Shown: positions 6,214 through 14,517 of the stretch, in pieces | How the letters are laid out: each line of letters opens with the position of its first letter | Numbering within the stretch: the stretch's first letter is position 1 | Source of the DNA: Flavobacterium flavigenum | Lineage (GTDB): Bacteria > Bacteroidota > Bacteroidia > Flavobacteriales > Flavobacteriaceae | NCBI RefSeq assembly: GCF_027111255.2 | Contig: NZ_CP114285.2 | Location: forward strand, 2,976,001-3,040,000 | Length of the DNA stretch: 64,000 nucleotides | Direction: 5' to 3' | Notes under the pieces: model-generated | Databases searched by the model: none | What the model saw: only the letters and a program-made list of their open reading frames with translations | What the model was told of the DNA's origin: nothing | Made by a program: the position numbers and the translations under genes

Positions 6214-7683
6214 TTAAGAGTTGGTGATAGGCAGGGAAACTGTAAATGTAGTACCTTTTCCGTAAGCTGACTCAAAGGTAATTGTTCCTTTGTAATTTTC
6301 GATGATGTTTTTTATAATTCCGAGACCAAGTCCCATTCCGCTGGTTTTGGTCGTAAACTTAGGTTCAAATATTCGGCCAATATCCAGCTTTTGAATTCCG
6401 ATTCCGTTGTCTTTAACCGCAATTTCTACATTGTCGTCACGGCGTTTTACAGAAACAATTATTGATTTGTGAAATTGACTTTCGGGAATCGCCTGAGTCG
6501 CATTTTTTACCAGATTGGTAATCACACGGATCAATTGGGTACGATCCATTTTGGAAATGATTTCTTCCTCTTCTTTTTCGAAAGAAATATAATCTTCGTT
6601 GAAAATATCCAGTGCCAGTTCGACAACCTCAACTACATTTAATGTTTCATTTTGCTGAGCCGGCATCGAAGCAAAGTTTGAAAATGCGGAAGCCACAGAT
6701 GTCATCGTATCAATCTGCTGAATCAAGGTTTCAGAATAATCGTTCATCTTCTGCTTAACATCAGGATCATTCGGATCAAACTTCCGCTGAAAACTCTGCA
6801 CCGTTAAACGCATTGGCGTAAGCGGATTTTTAATTTCGTGCGCAACCTGTTTTGCCATTTCGCGCCAGGCTTCTTCACGCTCACTTTGCGCTAATTTAAT
6901 CGCACTGGTTTCGAGTTTATCGACCATTCCGTTATAGGCTTTGATCAGGAAGTTGACTTCTTTACTATTCGCTTCTAAAACAATTTTTTCGTTTTTCTGA
7001 TCCAGATTGGTCTCTTCCAAACGATCTGAAATAGTTTTCAGTGATTTTGTAATATAAGTCGAAAGGAAATACGCTAACGCGAAAGCAACCAACAACATAA
7101 ACGAATATACCTGACTTAACCGGATTAGGAAAGTATTCAATTCGTTGTCGTAATAACCGTCGTCCTCTAAATAAGGAAGATTTAAAATTCCAAGAGGTTT
7201 GAATTTTTCATCTTTTATTAAACTGTAAGAAGATCTGTTTTTAACGCCATTAATCGTTTTAATATCAACAAAACGCTTTTCTATAGAAGAACGAACCAAT
7301 TTTAAAATAAAATCAGGAATTGGAGGCGCAACCTTATCAACAGCAAAAGACTCTTTGGATGATTTTAATAATTTTCCGTTAAGGCTGTAAATATTAATTT
7401 CGATTTTATGAATCTGGGCCAATTCATGGATTTTGTCTTTAAAAATCAAATCCAGATTTCCTGTTTTTAAAGGATACGTTGTTGTTGCCAGAACATAGTT
7501 AATGTGTTCTTTTACAGCATTTTCTTTTCGTTCTAAACGTTCCTGATGGTATTCTTTGGCTTCGTTTTTAAACTGAATAATTGAAATCGAAGCTAATAAA
7601 AAAGATGCCACAATAATCAATACAATCATCGACAGGAAAATCCTGATACGAAGGGAGAGCATTGACATTTTGAAGTTTAGCAT
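6214..7683 (-). CDS. NtrY-like membrane sensor histidine kinase
   Basis: About 489 residues if started at MLNFKMSM (7683); MSMLSLRI at 7668 is also possible, and an upstream ATG at 7716 would translate part of an intergenic repeat. A first membrane helix at about 10-30, an extracytoplasmic sensor region, a second helix near 195-215, then HAMP. The phosphoacceptor is His282 in AHEIKNPLTP, followed by ATPase boxes NLVKNATQ, DNGIGI and GMGLGLGI. The H-box matches NtrY-type kinases. No response regulator is adjacent, so it is an orphan in this window. Downstream is the crotonase gene; upstream, past a hairpin repeat, is hemJ. Confidence 0.9.
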   Translation of the reverse strand: MLNFKMSMLSLRIRIFLSMIVLIIVASFLLASISIIQFKNEAKEYHQERLERKENAVKEHINYVLATTTYPLKTGNLDLIFKDKIHELAQIHKIEINIYSLNGKLLKSSKESFAVDKVAPPIPDFILKLVRSSIEKRFVDIKTINGVKNRSSYSLIKDEKFKPLGILNLPYLEDDGYYDNELNTFLIRLSQVYSFMLLVAFALAYFLSTYITKSLKTISDRLEETNLDQKNEKIVLEANSKEVNFLIKAYNGMVDKLETSAIKLAQSEREEAWREMAKQVAHEIKNPLTPMRLTVQSFQRKFDPNDPDVKQKMNDYSETLIQQIDTMTSVASAFSNFASMPAQQNETLNVVEVVELALDIFNEDYISFEKEEEEIISKMDRTQLIRVITNLVKNATQAIPESQFHKSIIVSVKRRDDNVEIAVKDNGIGIQKLDIGRIFEPKFTTKTSGMGLGLGIIKNIIENYKGTITFESAYGKGTTFTVSLPITNS

Positions 7684-7702
7684 GTTTTTTTGTTTTTTGT
7701 TT

Positions 7703-7764
7703 GTTTCAGGTTTCAAGTTTCAGGTTAGGTTGCGATTGGAAACTTGAAACTTGAAACCTGAAAC
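7703..7764. repeat. Intergenic hairpin with perfect 19-bp arms
   Basis: GTTTCAGGTTTCAAGTTTC (7703-7721) pairs with its exact reverse complement at 7746-7764, between hemJ and the kinase gene. The arms are themselves made of a GTTTCAG/GTTTCAA word. The same word makes the element on the other side of hemJ at 8331. Confidence 0.85.
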
Positions 7765-7772
7765 TAAAAAAA

Positions 7773-8321
7773 CTATTTCTTCTCTCTAATTCTCTTATAA
7801 AAGCGGAATCCAAGCATAAGCAACATGGAGAATAAAATAATTCCGATTACACCGAAAATCCAGTTGAAAGCACTTTTTAAAACTACTAAAAAAACAACGG
7901 CAAACAAAATAATCGTTGCACCTTCATTAAACAAACGCATAGAGTTTCCTGAATATTTCACCTCATCTCTTTGCAATTGCCTGAAAATTTGATGACACTT
8001 TAAATGATATAGATACAATAGAAAGACGAAACCTAATTTGATGTGCATCCAGGGCATTTTGAGCCACGCATTTCCTAAATCTGTGAAAAACAGCATCCAA
8101 AAAGCAAAAATACTCGCCAAAACCGCTGATGGCCATGTAATAATGTACCAAAGGCGATAACTCATTATTTTAAATTGCGCCTGTAGAATTTCTTTTTCGG
8201 GAGATGGCTTATCATTTGCTTCTATTTGATATACAAATAAACGCACAATATTAAACAATCCTACAAACCAGGTTAGTACGAAGATAATGTGTAGTGATTT
8301 TAGATAATTGTAGTATTCCAT
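7773..8321 (-). CDS. hemJ: Protoporphyrinogen IX oxidase, HemJ type
   Basis: A 182-residue inner-membrane protein with four to five helices. The start MEYYNYLKSLHIIFVLTWFVG holds the conserved His (residue 11) and the HxxxxxxWF pattern of the HemJ (CopD-like, UPF0093) family; a second conserved part is PWMHIKLGFVFLLYLYH at about 90-106. HemJ oxidises protoporphyrinogen IX to protoporphyrin IX, the step before iron insertion. It is followed upstream by hemH on the same strand, and the rest of the haem genes lie within 12 kb, which supports the call. It stands between two GTTTCAG-type hairpin repeats. Confidence 0.87.
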   Translation of the reverse strand: MEYYNYLKSLHIIFVLTWFVGLFNIVRLFVYQIEANDKPSPEKEILQAQFKIMSYRLWYIITWPSAVLASIFAFWMLFFTDLGNAWLKMPWMHIKLGFVFLLYLYHLKCHQIFRQLQRDEVKYSGNSMRLFNEGATIILFAVVFLVVLKSAFNWIFGVIGIILFSMLLMLGFRFYKRIREKK

Positions 8322-8330
8322 TGTTATTGG

Positions 8331-8395
8331 TTTCAGGTTTCAGGTTTCAGGTTTTTCTCAAAGCTGGCTAAACTTGGAACATGAAACCTGAAACA
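8331..8395. repeat. GTTTCAG tandem and inverted repeat between hemH and hemJ
   Basis: Three tandem copies of GTTTCAG (8331-8351) face a reverse-complement arm TGAAACCTGAAAC (8383-8395), giving a 13-bp stem. It uses the same word as the element at 7703, so the two flank hemJ like bookends. Confidence 0.75.
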
Positions 8396-8399
8396 AATA

Positions 8400-9413
8400 T
8401 TATTTTGCCCAATCGTTAATCCAGTTTGAAACCGTTTGGCACCACTCATCGTCGTCATTTAGACACGGAACTGCCAAAAACTCTTCTCCTCCGTTTGCTT
8501 CAAAATCTTCTTTGGCGCGCATGGCGATTTCTTCCAGAGTTTCTAAACAATCTGAAACGAATGCTGGTGTTACAACCGCTAATTTCTTGATTCCTTTTGC
8601 AGGCATATTGTCAATTTCAACATCCGTATAAGGCTCTAACCATTTATCACCCGCTAAACGGGATTGGAAAGTCAGACTGTATTTATCTTCTGGAAGACCT
8701 AATAGTTTTACAACCTGTTTTGTCGTTTCATAACATTGGTGACGGTAACAGAATTCATGTGCCGGAGATGGCGTGTTGCAGCAGGAACCATCGATTTTGC
8801 AATGTGATTTAGTTACATCGGTTTTTCGGATATGACGTTCTGGAATTCCATGATACGAAAATAATAAATGATCGTATTCAAATCCAACTAAGTGTTTCTG
8901 GATTGAATCTGCTAAGTTTTGGATGTAATCCGGTTTGTTGTAAAATGCCGGAACATCGGTAAATTTCATGTGAGGGAATTTCTTCTTGCGAATTTCTTCT
9001 GCTTTAACCAAAATTGTCAAAGTCGAAGCCATTGCATATTGCGGGTACAATGGAAAAAGCATTACATCTGTAACCCCTTTATCGCTTAATTCCTGAAGTC
9101 CTTTTTCGATGGTCATGCTTCCGTAACGCATTGCAAGCGAAACCGGAACATTCACTAAAGGCTGTACTTTCTTTTGCATTCTTTCTGAAAGAACTACTAA
9201 CGGAGAACCTTCTTCCCACCAGATTTTCGCGTAAGCATGTGCCGATTCTTCCGGTCTTTTTCTTAAAATAATGCCTCGAACCAATAATGCTCTTAATAAA
9301 TACGGAACATCGATTACGTATTTATCCATTAAAAATTCATCTAAATACGGTTTTACATCTTTTGGTGTTGGACTTTCCGGAGAACCTAAGTTTACTAATA
9401 ATACGCCTTTCAT
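8400..9413 (-). CDS. hemH: Ferrochelatase
   Basis: A 337-residue cytoplasmic or peripheral enzyme that inserts Fe2+ into protoporphyrin IX. The N-terminus MKGVLLVNLGSPESP is typical. The catalytic His is in LLFSYHGIPERHIRKTD (about 184-200), followed by a Cys-bearing segment SHCKIDGSCCNTPSPAHEFCYRHQC. The late motif VVTPAFVSDCLETLEEI contains the conserved Glu. Length and motifs fit the bacterial protoporphyrin-type enzyme. It sits just upstream of hemJ on the same strand, so the last two steps of haem synthesis are coded together. Confidence 0.97.
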   Translation of the reverse strand: MKGVLLVNLGSPESPTPKDVKPYLDEFLMDKYVIDVPYLLRALLVRGIILRKRPEESAHAYAKIWWEEGSPLVVLSERMQKKVQPLVNVPVSLAMRYGSMTIEKGLQELSDKGVTDVMLFPLYPQYAMASTLTILVKAEEIRKKKFPHMKFTDVPAFYNKPDYIQNLADSIQKHLVGFEYDHLLFSYHGIPERHIRKTDVTKSHCKIDGSCCNTPSPAHEFCYRHQCYETTKQVVKLLGLPEDKYSLTFQSRLAGDKWLEPYTDVEIDNMPAKGIKKLAVVTPAFVSDCLETLEEIAMRAKEDFEANGGEEFLAVPCLNDDDEWCQTVSNWINDWAK

Positions 9414-9456
9414 TATTGTCTTTGCTTTAAGCTTTTGTTTGTTTTTAAAATTTCGT

Positions 9457-9464
9457 CAAAAGTA
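9457..9464 (-). promoter_or_regulatory. -7 box of hemH
   Basis: TACTTTTG on the minus strand matches TAnnTTTG, 43 bases before the hemH start. No clear TTG -33 element is seen at the expected distance. Confidence 0.4.
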
Positions 9465-9605
9465 GTCCTTGCTGCTTTTGTGAAATATGATAATTGTTAC
9501 TTTTTAATTATGCTATTATTTTTAAAATTGATTTTAAATAATTTGTGAATATTCCTCTCGCAGATTCGGCAGATTCTAATTTGTGCTAATTAGTGAAATT
9601 AGTGT

Positions 9606-10472
9606 TTAAACATTAGCATTAATCGACATCAAATATTTTTTTGGTGTTGTTCCGAATTTCTTTTTAAATGCCGCTATAAAATGACTTCCGGTGCTGTAGC
9701 CTATTTTCAGTCCTACTTCGTTTACATTATAGGATCCGCTGTCTAATAGTTTTCTGGCGAAATCCATTTTGTAATCGAACAAAAAACCGTAAACCGTATC
9801 ACCGTAAATTTGTTTGAAGCCCATTTTCAGCTTTTTCAGATTCAGGCCAATCTCATCTGCGAGTTCCTGCAAGCCTGGCGGTTCTGCCATATTAGCAATT
9901 ACGATTTCTTTTGCCTTTCGGATTTTTAGAACATTATCTTCATCAATCAAAAACGGGCATTGTTCTGCATTTGGGTCTTCGGTCCTGTTGAAATATAAAC
10001 TCAATAATTCGTATCCTTTTCCTTTATAATAGAGGTTTTTAATAGAAGGGTGAAGATTATAATGAAAAAGCTGACTCAGTACAATCGCCATTGAAGGACT
10101 GATATTTCCTTCGTTATAATACTTCTTATCTTTATTATCAGGACTTAAAAATGTAATATAATCCGCTTCCGCAGAAAATAAAGCATGAAATTTCTTGATA
10201 GACACAATTACTGAAATCACCCAGGAATTTTGAGCTAATTCTAAATTAAGCGGCAATTCTTTCTGCGGGTTATATAAAAGCAACGATTTTTCTTCTTTAA
10301 GTTCTAAAGTATAATTGCCCTGATTGAACAAAAATTTCGCATTTCCTTTTAGCCCAAAATGAAACTGTATGAGACCGCTCCCTACTTCACGCTGCGCAAA
10401 AAAAGGTTCTGAGCCGTCGTTTTGAAAACGGATAAGCGTAAAATCGTCTTCAATTTTAATTTCCTCCTCCAT
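9606..10472 (-). CDS. AraC-family transcriptional regulator, PchR-like
   Basis: A 288-residue regulator. Residues 1-185 are a cupin-like sensor part with QFHFGLKGNAKFLFNQ near 36-51, recalling PchR/YbtA-type siderophore regulators. Residues 190-288 hold two helix-turn-helix units: LQELADEIGLNLKKLKMGF and NVNEVGLKIGYSTGSHFIAAFKKKFG, ending in the conserved TPKKYL. It probably senses a small molecule. Position between hemH and the globin-like/hemA region suggests control of haem or iron genes; this is inference. A TAATTTTG -7 box lies on the minus strand at 10530-10537. Confidence 0.88.
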   Translation of the reverse strand: MEEEIKIEDDFTLIRFQNDGSEPFFAQREVGSGLIQFHFGLKGNAKFLFNQGNYTLELKEEKSLLLYNPQKELPLNLELAQNSWVISVIVSIKKFHALFSAEADYITFLSPDNKDKKYYNEGNISPSMAIVLSQLFHYNLHPSIKNLYYKGKGYELLSLYFNRTEDPNAEQCPFLIDEDNVLKIRKAKEIVIANMAEPPGLQELADEIGLNLKKLKMGFKQIYGDTVYGFLFDYKMDFARKLLDSGSYNVNEVGLKIGYSTGSHFIAAFKKKFGTTPKKYLMSINANV

Positions 10473-10853
10473 TGATTTCTTTATTCAGGTTACTATTCCC
10501 GTTTTTAATAAAACGAATAATTGGACATTCAAAATTAAATCTTTTTGATGGTTTATCCGATTACCTGCACTTAAATTTATAAAATCTTTATTGTTTCATT
10601 ATTTAAATGCAACTTGAAATCACTTATCTTTTTTGATGAAGTTACCATACTAAAAAATCACTCCAATTTACTGGTTTTAAGCCTAAAATCTGTTTTCTGA
10701 CTCCAAAATAAATCTGGCATTTTAAGAATAGTGATAATGTTTTAGTTATTCATAACAATTCTAAATTAATGTTTTCCTTATATAAATTAAAACCACACTC
10801 AAAAAGCCTCCGTATATAATTTTCAAAATCTAACCATTTTAAAAATTACAGAT
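10473..10853. other. Intergenic region between divergent genes
   Basis: About 380 bases between the AraC-type gene (minus) and the gene at 10854 (plus). It is AT-rich, has a candidate -7 box for the regulator (CAAAATTA, 10530-10537), and no open frame or strong hairpin that I can see. Promoters in both directions must lie here. Confidence 0.5.
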
Positions 10854-11288
10854 ATGAAAACAAACAAAACAATCAAAAAGATCCTTAGGATAGGATTGGT
10901 GATTACCATACTATTCTTCTGTATTTTGCTTTTTCACATTATTACTGCCAAACCCGCAGTTTATGAAAGCCCAAATTTACAGGTAAGCCGTATTGATTTT
11001 AAGGAAAACATCGATTCTGTCCAGGCCAGACAAATATGCTTTGATTTAAGATCTATTAAGGGACTTACCTCTGATTCGATTATAGTGAAAAGAAATGTGG
11101 TCGTGTATTTCCACAACAATAAAATCACGAATTCTGAAAAAGTTTATAATGAATTAATGAGCAAAAGACCTTATGATGCCAAACGTTATATTCTTCCGGC
11201 AAATTTAGCCAACAAAGAAGTTTGTCCTGTAAATCAAAACAGTATGAGCTATAAATTATCTCAAAAAATAAATCAGTTTTTTAATTAA
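10854..11288 (+). CDS. Membrane-anchored protein with an HMA-like domain
   Basis: A 144-residue protein with one N-terminal membrane helix (about 13-32) and an outside part. Residues about 42-100 (VSRIDF...ARQICFDL...IVKRNVVVYFHNN...EKVYNELM) have the strand-helix-strand-strand-helix pattern of heavy-metal-associated domains. The usual GMxCxxC metal motif is reduced to one Cys (RQICFD), so copper binding is doubtful. A second Cys lies in KEVCPVNQNS near the C-terminus. It is 18 bases upstream of the globin-like lipoprotein gene and surely cotranscribed. The fold call is from hydrophobic pattern only and is tentative; function unknown. Confidence 0.65.
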   Translation: MKTNKTIKKILRIGLVITILFFCILLFHIITAKPAVYESPNLQVSRIDFKENIDSVQARQICFDLRSIKGLTSDSIIVKRNVVVYFHNNKITNSEKVYNELMSKRPYDAKRYILPANLANKEVCPVNQNSMSYKLSQKINQFFN

Positions 11289-11306
11289 CCCTTTAAATAT
11301 TTTATT

Positions 11307-11891
11307 ATGAAAAATTTTTCGAAAATTACACTTAGTGTATTGATAATTGCATCGGCAACTTTGACTTCCTGCAGTAATGATGATGATTCTGCACCTGTAA
11401 AAGCATCTATCTATAGTCGTCTGGGCGGAACTACAATGGTGGCAGATCCCGATAACTCAGGACAAATGATTGAACAGGGACGTTTAAGTTTCCGCAAAGT
11501 GGTAAACTCCACTATAGGATTAATTGTAGCTGACGTTCAGTCAAATGCTTCTGGGAATTTACAGGCACATTTTGCTCCGTTATTAGCAGAAACAGGAAAT
11601 ACTCAGGCTACCAACATTGCTAAATTATCAGATAACTTAACTGATTTCTTCTCTTATAATACAGGAGGAACAAATGCAGTAAATACGTATTCAGGCTTAA
11701 ACATGGTTGCTGCACATGATCCGGCAGTCAATAAACGTATGGGAACAAAAGCCAGTAATGCAGATTATACAAAATTCGAAGGATATGTTGGTGCTGCAGC
11801 TAATGCAAACGGTGTTGCTTCTAATACAGAACTTTACACTGATATTGTAGCTGTATTAGAATCTTTAAGAACGCCAATCGTTCAAAAATAA
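11307..11891 (+). CDS. Lipoprotein resembling a group I truncated haemoglobin
   Basis: A 194-residue protein with a lipoprotein signal (LTSC, Cys22) and an Asp-rich stretch after it, as seen in exported Bacteroidota lipoproteins. The mature part begins SIYSRLGGTTMV, like the start of group I truncated haemoglobins (YxRLGG). Later LSDNLTDFFSYNTGG...YSGLNMVAAHDPAV follows their E-F region, with His137 in the position of the proximal haem ligand, and DYTKFEGYVGAAANANGV follows the G-helix. So it is probably a membrane-anchored, extracytoplasmic globin. There is an insert of about 40 residues between the A and C-E regions. Haem binding is inference, but the AraC/hem neighbourhood agrees. Confidence 0.75.
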   Translation: MKNFSKITLSVLIIASATLTSCSNDDDSAPVKASIYSRLGGTTMVADPDNSGQMIEQGRLSFRKVVNSTIGLIVADVQSNASGNLQAHFAPLLAETGNTQATNIAKLSDNLTDFFSYNTGGTNAVNTYSGLNMVAAHDPAVNKRMGTKASNADYTKFEGYVGAAANANGVASNTELYTDIVAVLESLRTPIVQK

Positions 11892-11903
11892 TTGATTTTT
11901 CTT

Positions 11904-11932
11904 AAAACCCTGCCTGTTGAAGGTAGGGTTTT
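11904..11932 (+). terminator. Rho-independent terminator after the globin-like gene
   Basis: AAAACCCTGCC and GGTAGGGTTTT form an 11-bp stem (one G-T type pair) with a 7-base loop, followed by T-rich sequence. It closes the operon 10854-11891. Confidence 0.8.
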
Positions 11933-11990
11933 ATTTCATGAAACTGTTTTTATATTTAAATTTCTACCGCAATGAAATTGAATAAGATAT

Positions 11991-12171
11991 AAAACAGAAA
12001 AATGAATCCGAACTCATAGCGATATTTTTTCGCAAGCTATTTAAAACAAAAGCCAGATTGTTATTTAGAATAAATATACATAACAAGTTGTCGAATCCTT
12101 GATATCATTATAAGTGGCAATAAATCCTATTTAAAACAGCCAAAATGAATCAATTTATTCCATAGCGATAT
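11991..12171. repeat. Imperfect direct repeat upstream of hemA
   Basis: Two copies (11991-12025 and 12133-12171) share AAAACAG, then AAAATGAATC, then CATAGCGATAT, with spacing differing by 3 bases. CTATTTAAAACA is also repeated (12037-12048, 12127-12138). The right copy ends 17 bases before the hemA -33 element. The rest of the 354-base gap between 11891 and 12246 holds only the terminator at 11904 and the hemA promoter. Confidence 0.6.
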
Positions 12172-12188
12172 AAAAAGTACCTCTAGCG

Positions 12189-12220
12189 TTGTTTTTATAA
12201 ATTACTTAGTAATAATTTTG
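12189..12220 (+). promoter_or_regulatory. Promoter of the hemACDE operon
   Basis: TTG (12189-12191), 21-base spacer, TAATTTTG (12213-12220). This matches the Bacteroidota consensus and lies 25 bases before the hemA start. Confidence 0.65.
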
Positions 12221-12245
12221 TTGCACTTTTTAACGAAAGTATAAT

Positions 12246-13550
12246 ATGGAAAATTTTAATATGTCCAGAACTACCACTTTTTACGCTTTAGGTTTAAGTT
12301 ATAAAAAAGCAGATGCTACAATTAGAGGAAAATTTAGTTTAGATGCTAAAGCACAATCTGATTTACTTGCTCAGGCAAAAACCGAAGGAATAGAATCATT
12401 AATCGTCACTTCTACCTGCAACAGAACTGAAATTTATGGTTTTGCCAATCATCCGTACGAACTAATCAAATTACTTTGCGACAACAGTAATGGATCTGTT
12501 GAGGAATTTCGAGAGGTTGCCTATATCTACAAAAATCAGGAAGCCGTAAACCATATGTTTCGCGTAGGAACAGGTTTAGACAGTCAGATTTTGGGTGATT
12601 TTGAAATCATCAGCCAAATTAAAATCGCTTTCAACCTTAGTAAATCCGAGGGTTTAATTAATACTTTTATTGACCGTCTTGTTAATAGCGTTATTCAGGC
12701 AAGCAAAAAGGTCAAAACAGATACTGAAATTTCTTCTGGTGCAACATCGGTTTCGTTTGCATCGGTTCAATATATTATTAAAAACGTAGAAGATATTGGA
12801 AACAAAAATATTCTGCTATTCGGAACTGGAAAAATAGGACGAAATACCTGCGAAAATTTAGTAAAACATACTAAAAATGGTCACATTACGCTTATCAACA
12901 GAACGAAAAACAAAGCTGAAATCCTTGCCGGCAAACTAAATGTAATTGTAAAAGATTACGCTAACCTGCAGGAAGAACTACAACAAGCCGATGTTTTGGT
13001 TGTAGCAACAGGAGCAAAAAATCCAACTATTGACAAGACATTACTAAATTTAAAAAAACCGTTATTGATTCTGGATTTATCTATCCCAAGAAATGTAAAT
13101 CCTGATGTGGAACAAATACCGGGTGTAACTTTAATACATCTTGATTATCTGTCACAAATGACAGATGATACCCTTGAAAGAAGAAAACAGCATATTCCGG
13201 CTGCAGAAGCTATAATTGAGGATATGAAATTAGAGTTCAATATCTGGATGAACGGCCGCAAATATGCTCCTACCATTCATGCGCTAAAAGCAAAACTAAA
13301 CGATATGGTTGCCGGAGAACTGGCCTTTCATAAAAAGAAAATGCTAAATTTTGATGAAGAACAGGCTGAATTAATCAGTTCCCGAATTATACAAAAAATC
13401 ACCAGTCAGTTTGCCAGTCACTTAAAAGACGAAAACACATCAATTGACGAAAGTATTGAGTTTATTGAAAAAGTATTTCAGATTGGACAGCTTGCACCAA
13501 AAATTATTCCTTCCCCAATTGAAGAAAAATACAAAATCAACCTCTCATAA
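12246..13550 (+). CDS. hemA: Glutamyl-tRNA reductase
   Basis: A 434-residue enzyme that reduces glutamyl-tRNA to glutamate-1-semialdehyde, the entry into haem synthesis by the C5 route. The catalytic Cys58 is in TSTCNRTEIYG, the family signature. The NADPH-binding site is LLFGTGKIGRNTCENL at about 189-204, and the C-terminal dimerisation helices follow. The start may be Met1 or Met6 (MSRTTTF); the first is kept because it follows the promoter at the usual distance. First gene of hemA-C-D-E. HemL, which would use its product, is not in the window. Confidence 0.97.
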   Translation: MENFNMSRTTTFYALGLSYKKADATIRGKFSLDAKAQSDLLAQAKTEGIESLIVTSTCNRTEIYGFANHPYELIKLLCDNSNGSVEEFREVAYIYKNQEAVNHMFRVGTGLDSQILGDFEIISQIKIAFNLSKSEGLINTFIDRLVNSVIQASKKVKTDTEISSGATSVSFASVQYIIKNVEDIGNKNILLFGTGKIGRNTCENLVKHTKNGHITLINRTKNKAEILAGKLNVIVKDYANLQEELQQADVLVVATGAKNPTIDKTLLNLKKPLLILDLSIPRNVNPDVEQIPGVTLIHLDYLSQMTDDTLERRKQHIPAAEAIIEDMKLEFNIWMNGRKYAPTIHALKAKLNDMVAGELAFHKKKMLNFDEEQAELISSRIIQKITSQFASHLKDENTSIDESIEFIEKVFQIGQLAPKIIPSPIEEKYKINLS

Positions 13551-13593
13551 TAGTTAAACAGAATGTTCCTTACTTTTAAGGATCCAAAAAAAT

Positions 13594-14517
13594 ATGGCTC
13601 AAAAAGTTATCAGAATAGGAACCCGCGATAGTGAGCTCGCACTTTGGCAGGCCCACACAGTCGAAAAAAAATTAAATGATTTAGGCTTTAAGACTGAAAT
13701 TGTTGCCGTAAAATCCCAGGGAGATATTATTCTCGACAAACCTCTTTACGAACTCGGCATCACGGGAATCTTTACTAAAACTTTAGACATTGCCATGATT
13801 AATGGCGATATTGATATTGCGGTGCATTCGATGAAGGATGTTCCAACAGCTTTACCAAAAGGTATTGTTCAGGCTGCAGTTTTACCAAGAGCGAATGTTT
13901 TAGACATTTTAGTCCATAAAGGAGATCCTGATTTTACAAATCCAAGTACTATCGCAACCGGAAGTCTGCGCCGTCAGGCACAATGGTTTAATAAATATCC
14001 AAATCATACTGTAGTTGATTTACGCGGCAACGTAAATACGCGTATGCAGAAATTACAGGATAACAACTGGGACGGAGCTGTTTTTGCAGCAGCAGGTTTA
14101 GAACGGATCAATCTAAAACCAGAAAACTACATCAACTTAGATTGGATGATTCCCGCGCCGGCACAAGGAGCAATGCTGGTTGTGGCAATGGAAAATGACA
14201 ATTATACTTTAGATGCACTTTCGCAGTTAAATGATATCGAAACAGAAATTTGCACTCATATCGAACGCCAATTTTTAAGAACGCTTGAAGGTGGATGTAC
14301 AGCACCGATTGGAGCTTTGGTTACCTATAACGAAGACGAAGACACTTTACATTTTCAAGGAGTTTTACTTTCTATTGACGGAAAACAGAAACTGGAAATA
14401 AACAAAACAGTTGATATTTCAGAATGGAAAAAACTAGGTTTCAATTCGGCTCAGGAGATTTTGAATAATGGCGGAACGGAATTGATGCAGCAAATCAAAG
14501 AATCCCTGAAAAAATAA
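13594..14517 (+). CDS. hemC: Porphobilinogen deaminase (hydroxymethylbilane synthase)
   Basis: A 307-residue enzyme that joins four porphobilinogen units to hydroxymethylbilane. The N-terminus IRIGTRDSELALWQA and the segments DIAVHSMKDVP and GSLRRQAQW are family hallmarks. Cys235 in EGGCTAPIGA carries the dipyrromethane cofactor. It starts 43 bases after hemA and its stop codon overlaps the hemD start by one base, so the genes are translated from one message. Confidence 0.97.
   Translation: MAQKVIRIGTRDSELALWQAHTVEKKLNDLGFKTEIVAVKSQGDIILDKPLYELGITGIFTKTLDIAMINGDIDIAVHSMKDVPTALPKGIVQAAVLPRANVLDILVHKGDPDFTNPSTIATGSLRRQAQWFNKYPNHTVVDLRGNVNTRMQKLQDNNWDGAVFAAAGLERINLKPENYINLDWMIPAPAQGAMLVVAMENDNYTLDALSQLNDIETEICTHIERQFLRTLEGGCTAPIGALVTYNEDEDTLHFQGVLLSIDGKQKLEINKTVDISEWKKLGFNSAQEILNNGGTELMQQIKESLKK

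Noticed and set aside
6204-6275. Longer start for the enoyl-CoA hydratase
   Set aside because: The 24 extra residues would overlap the end of the kinase gene and match nothing in the family; the ATG at 6203 gives the normal length.
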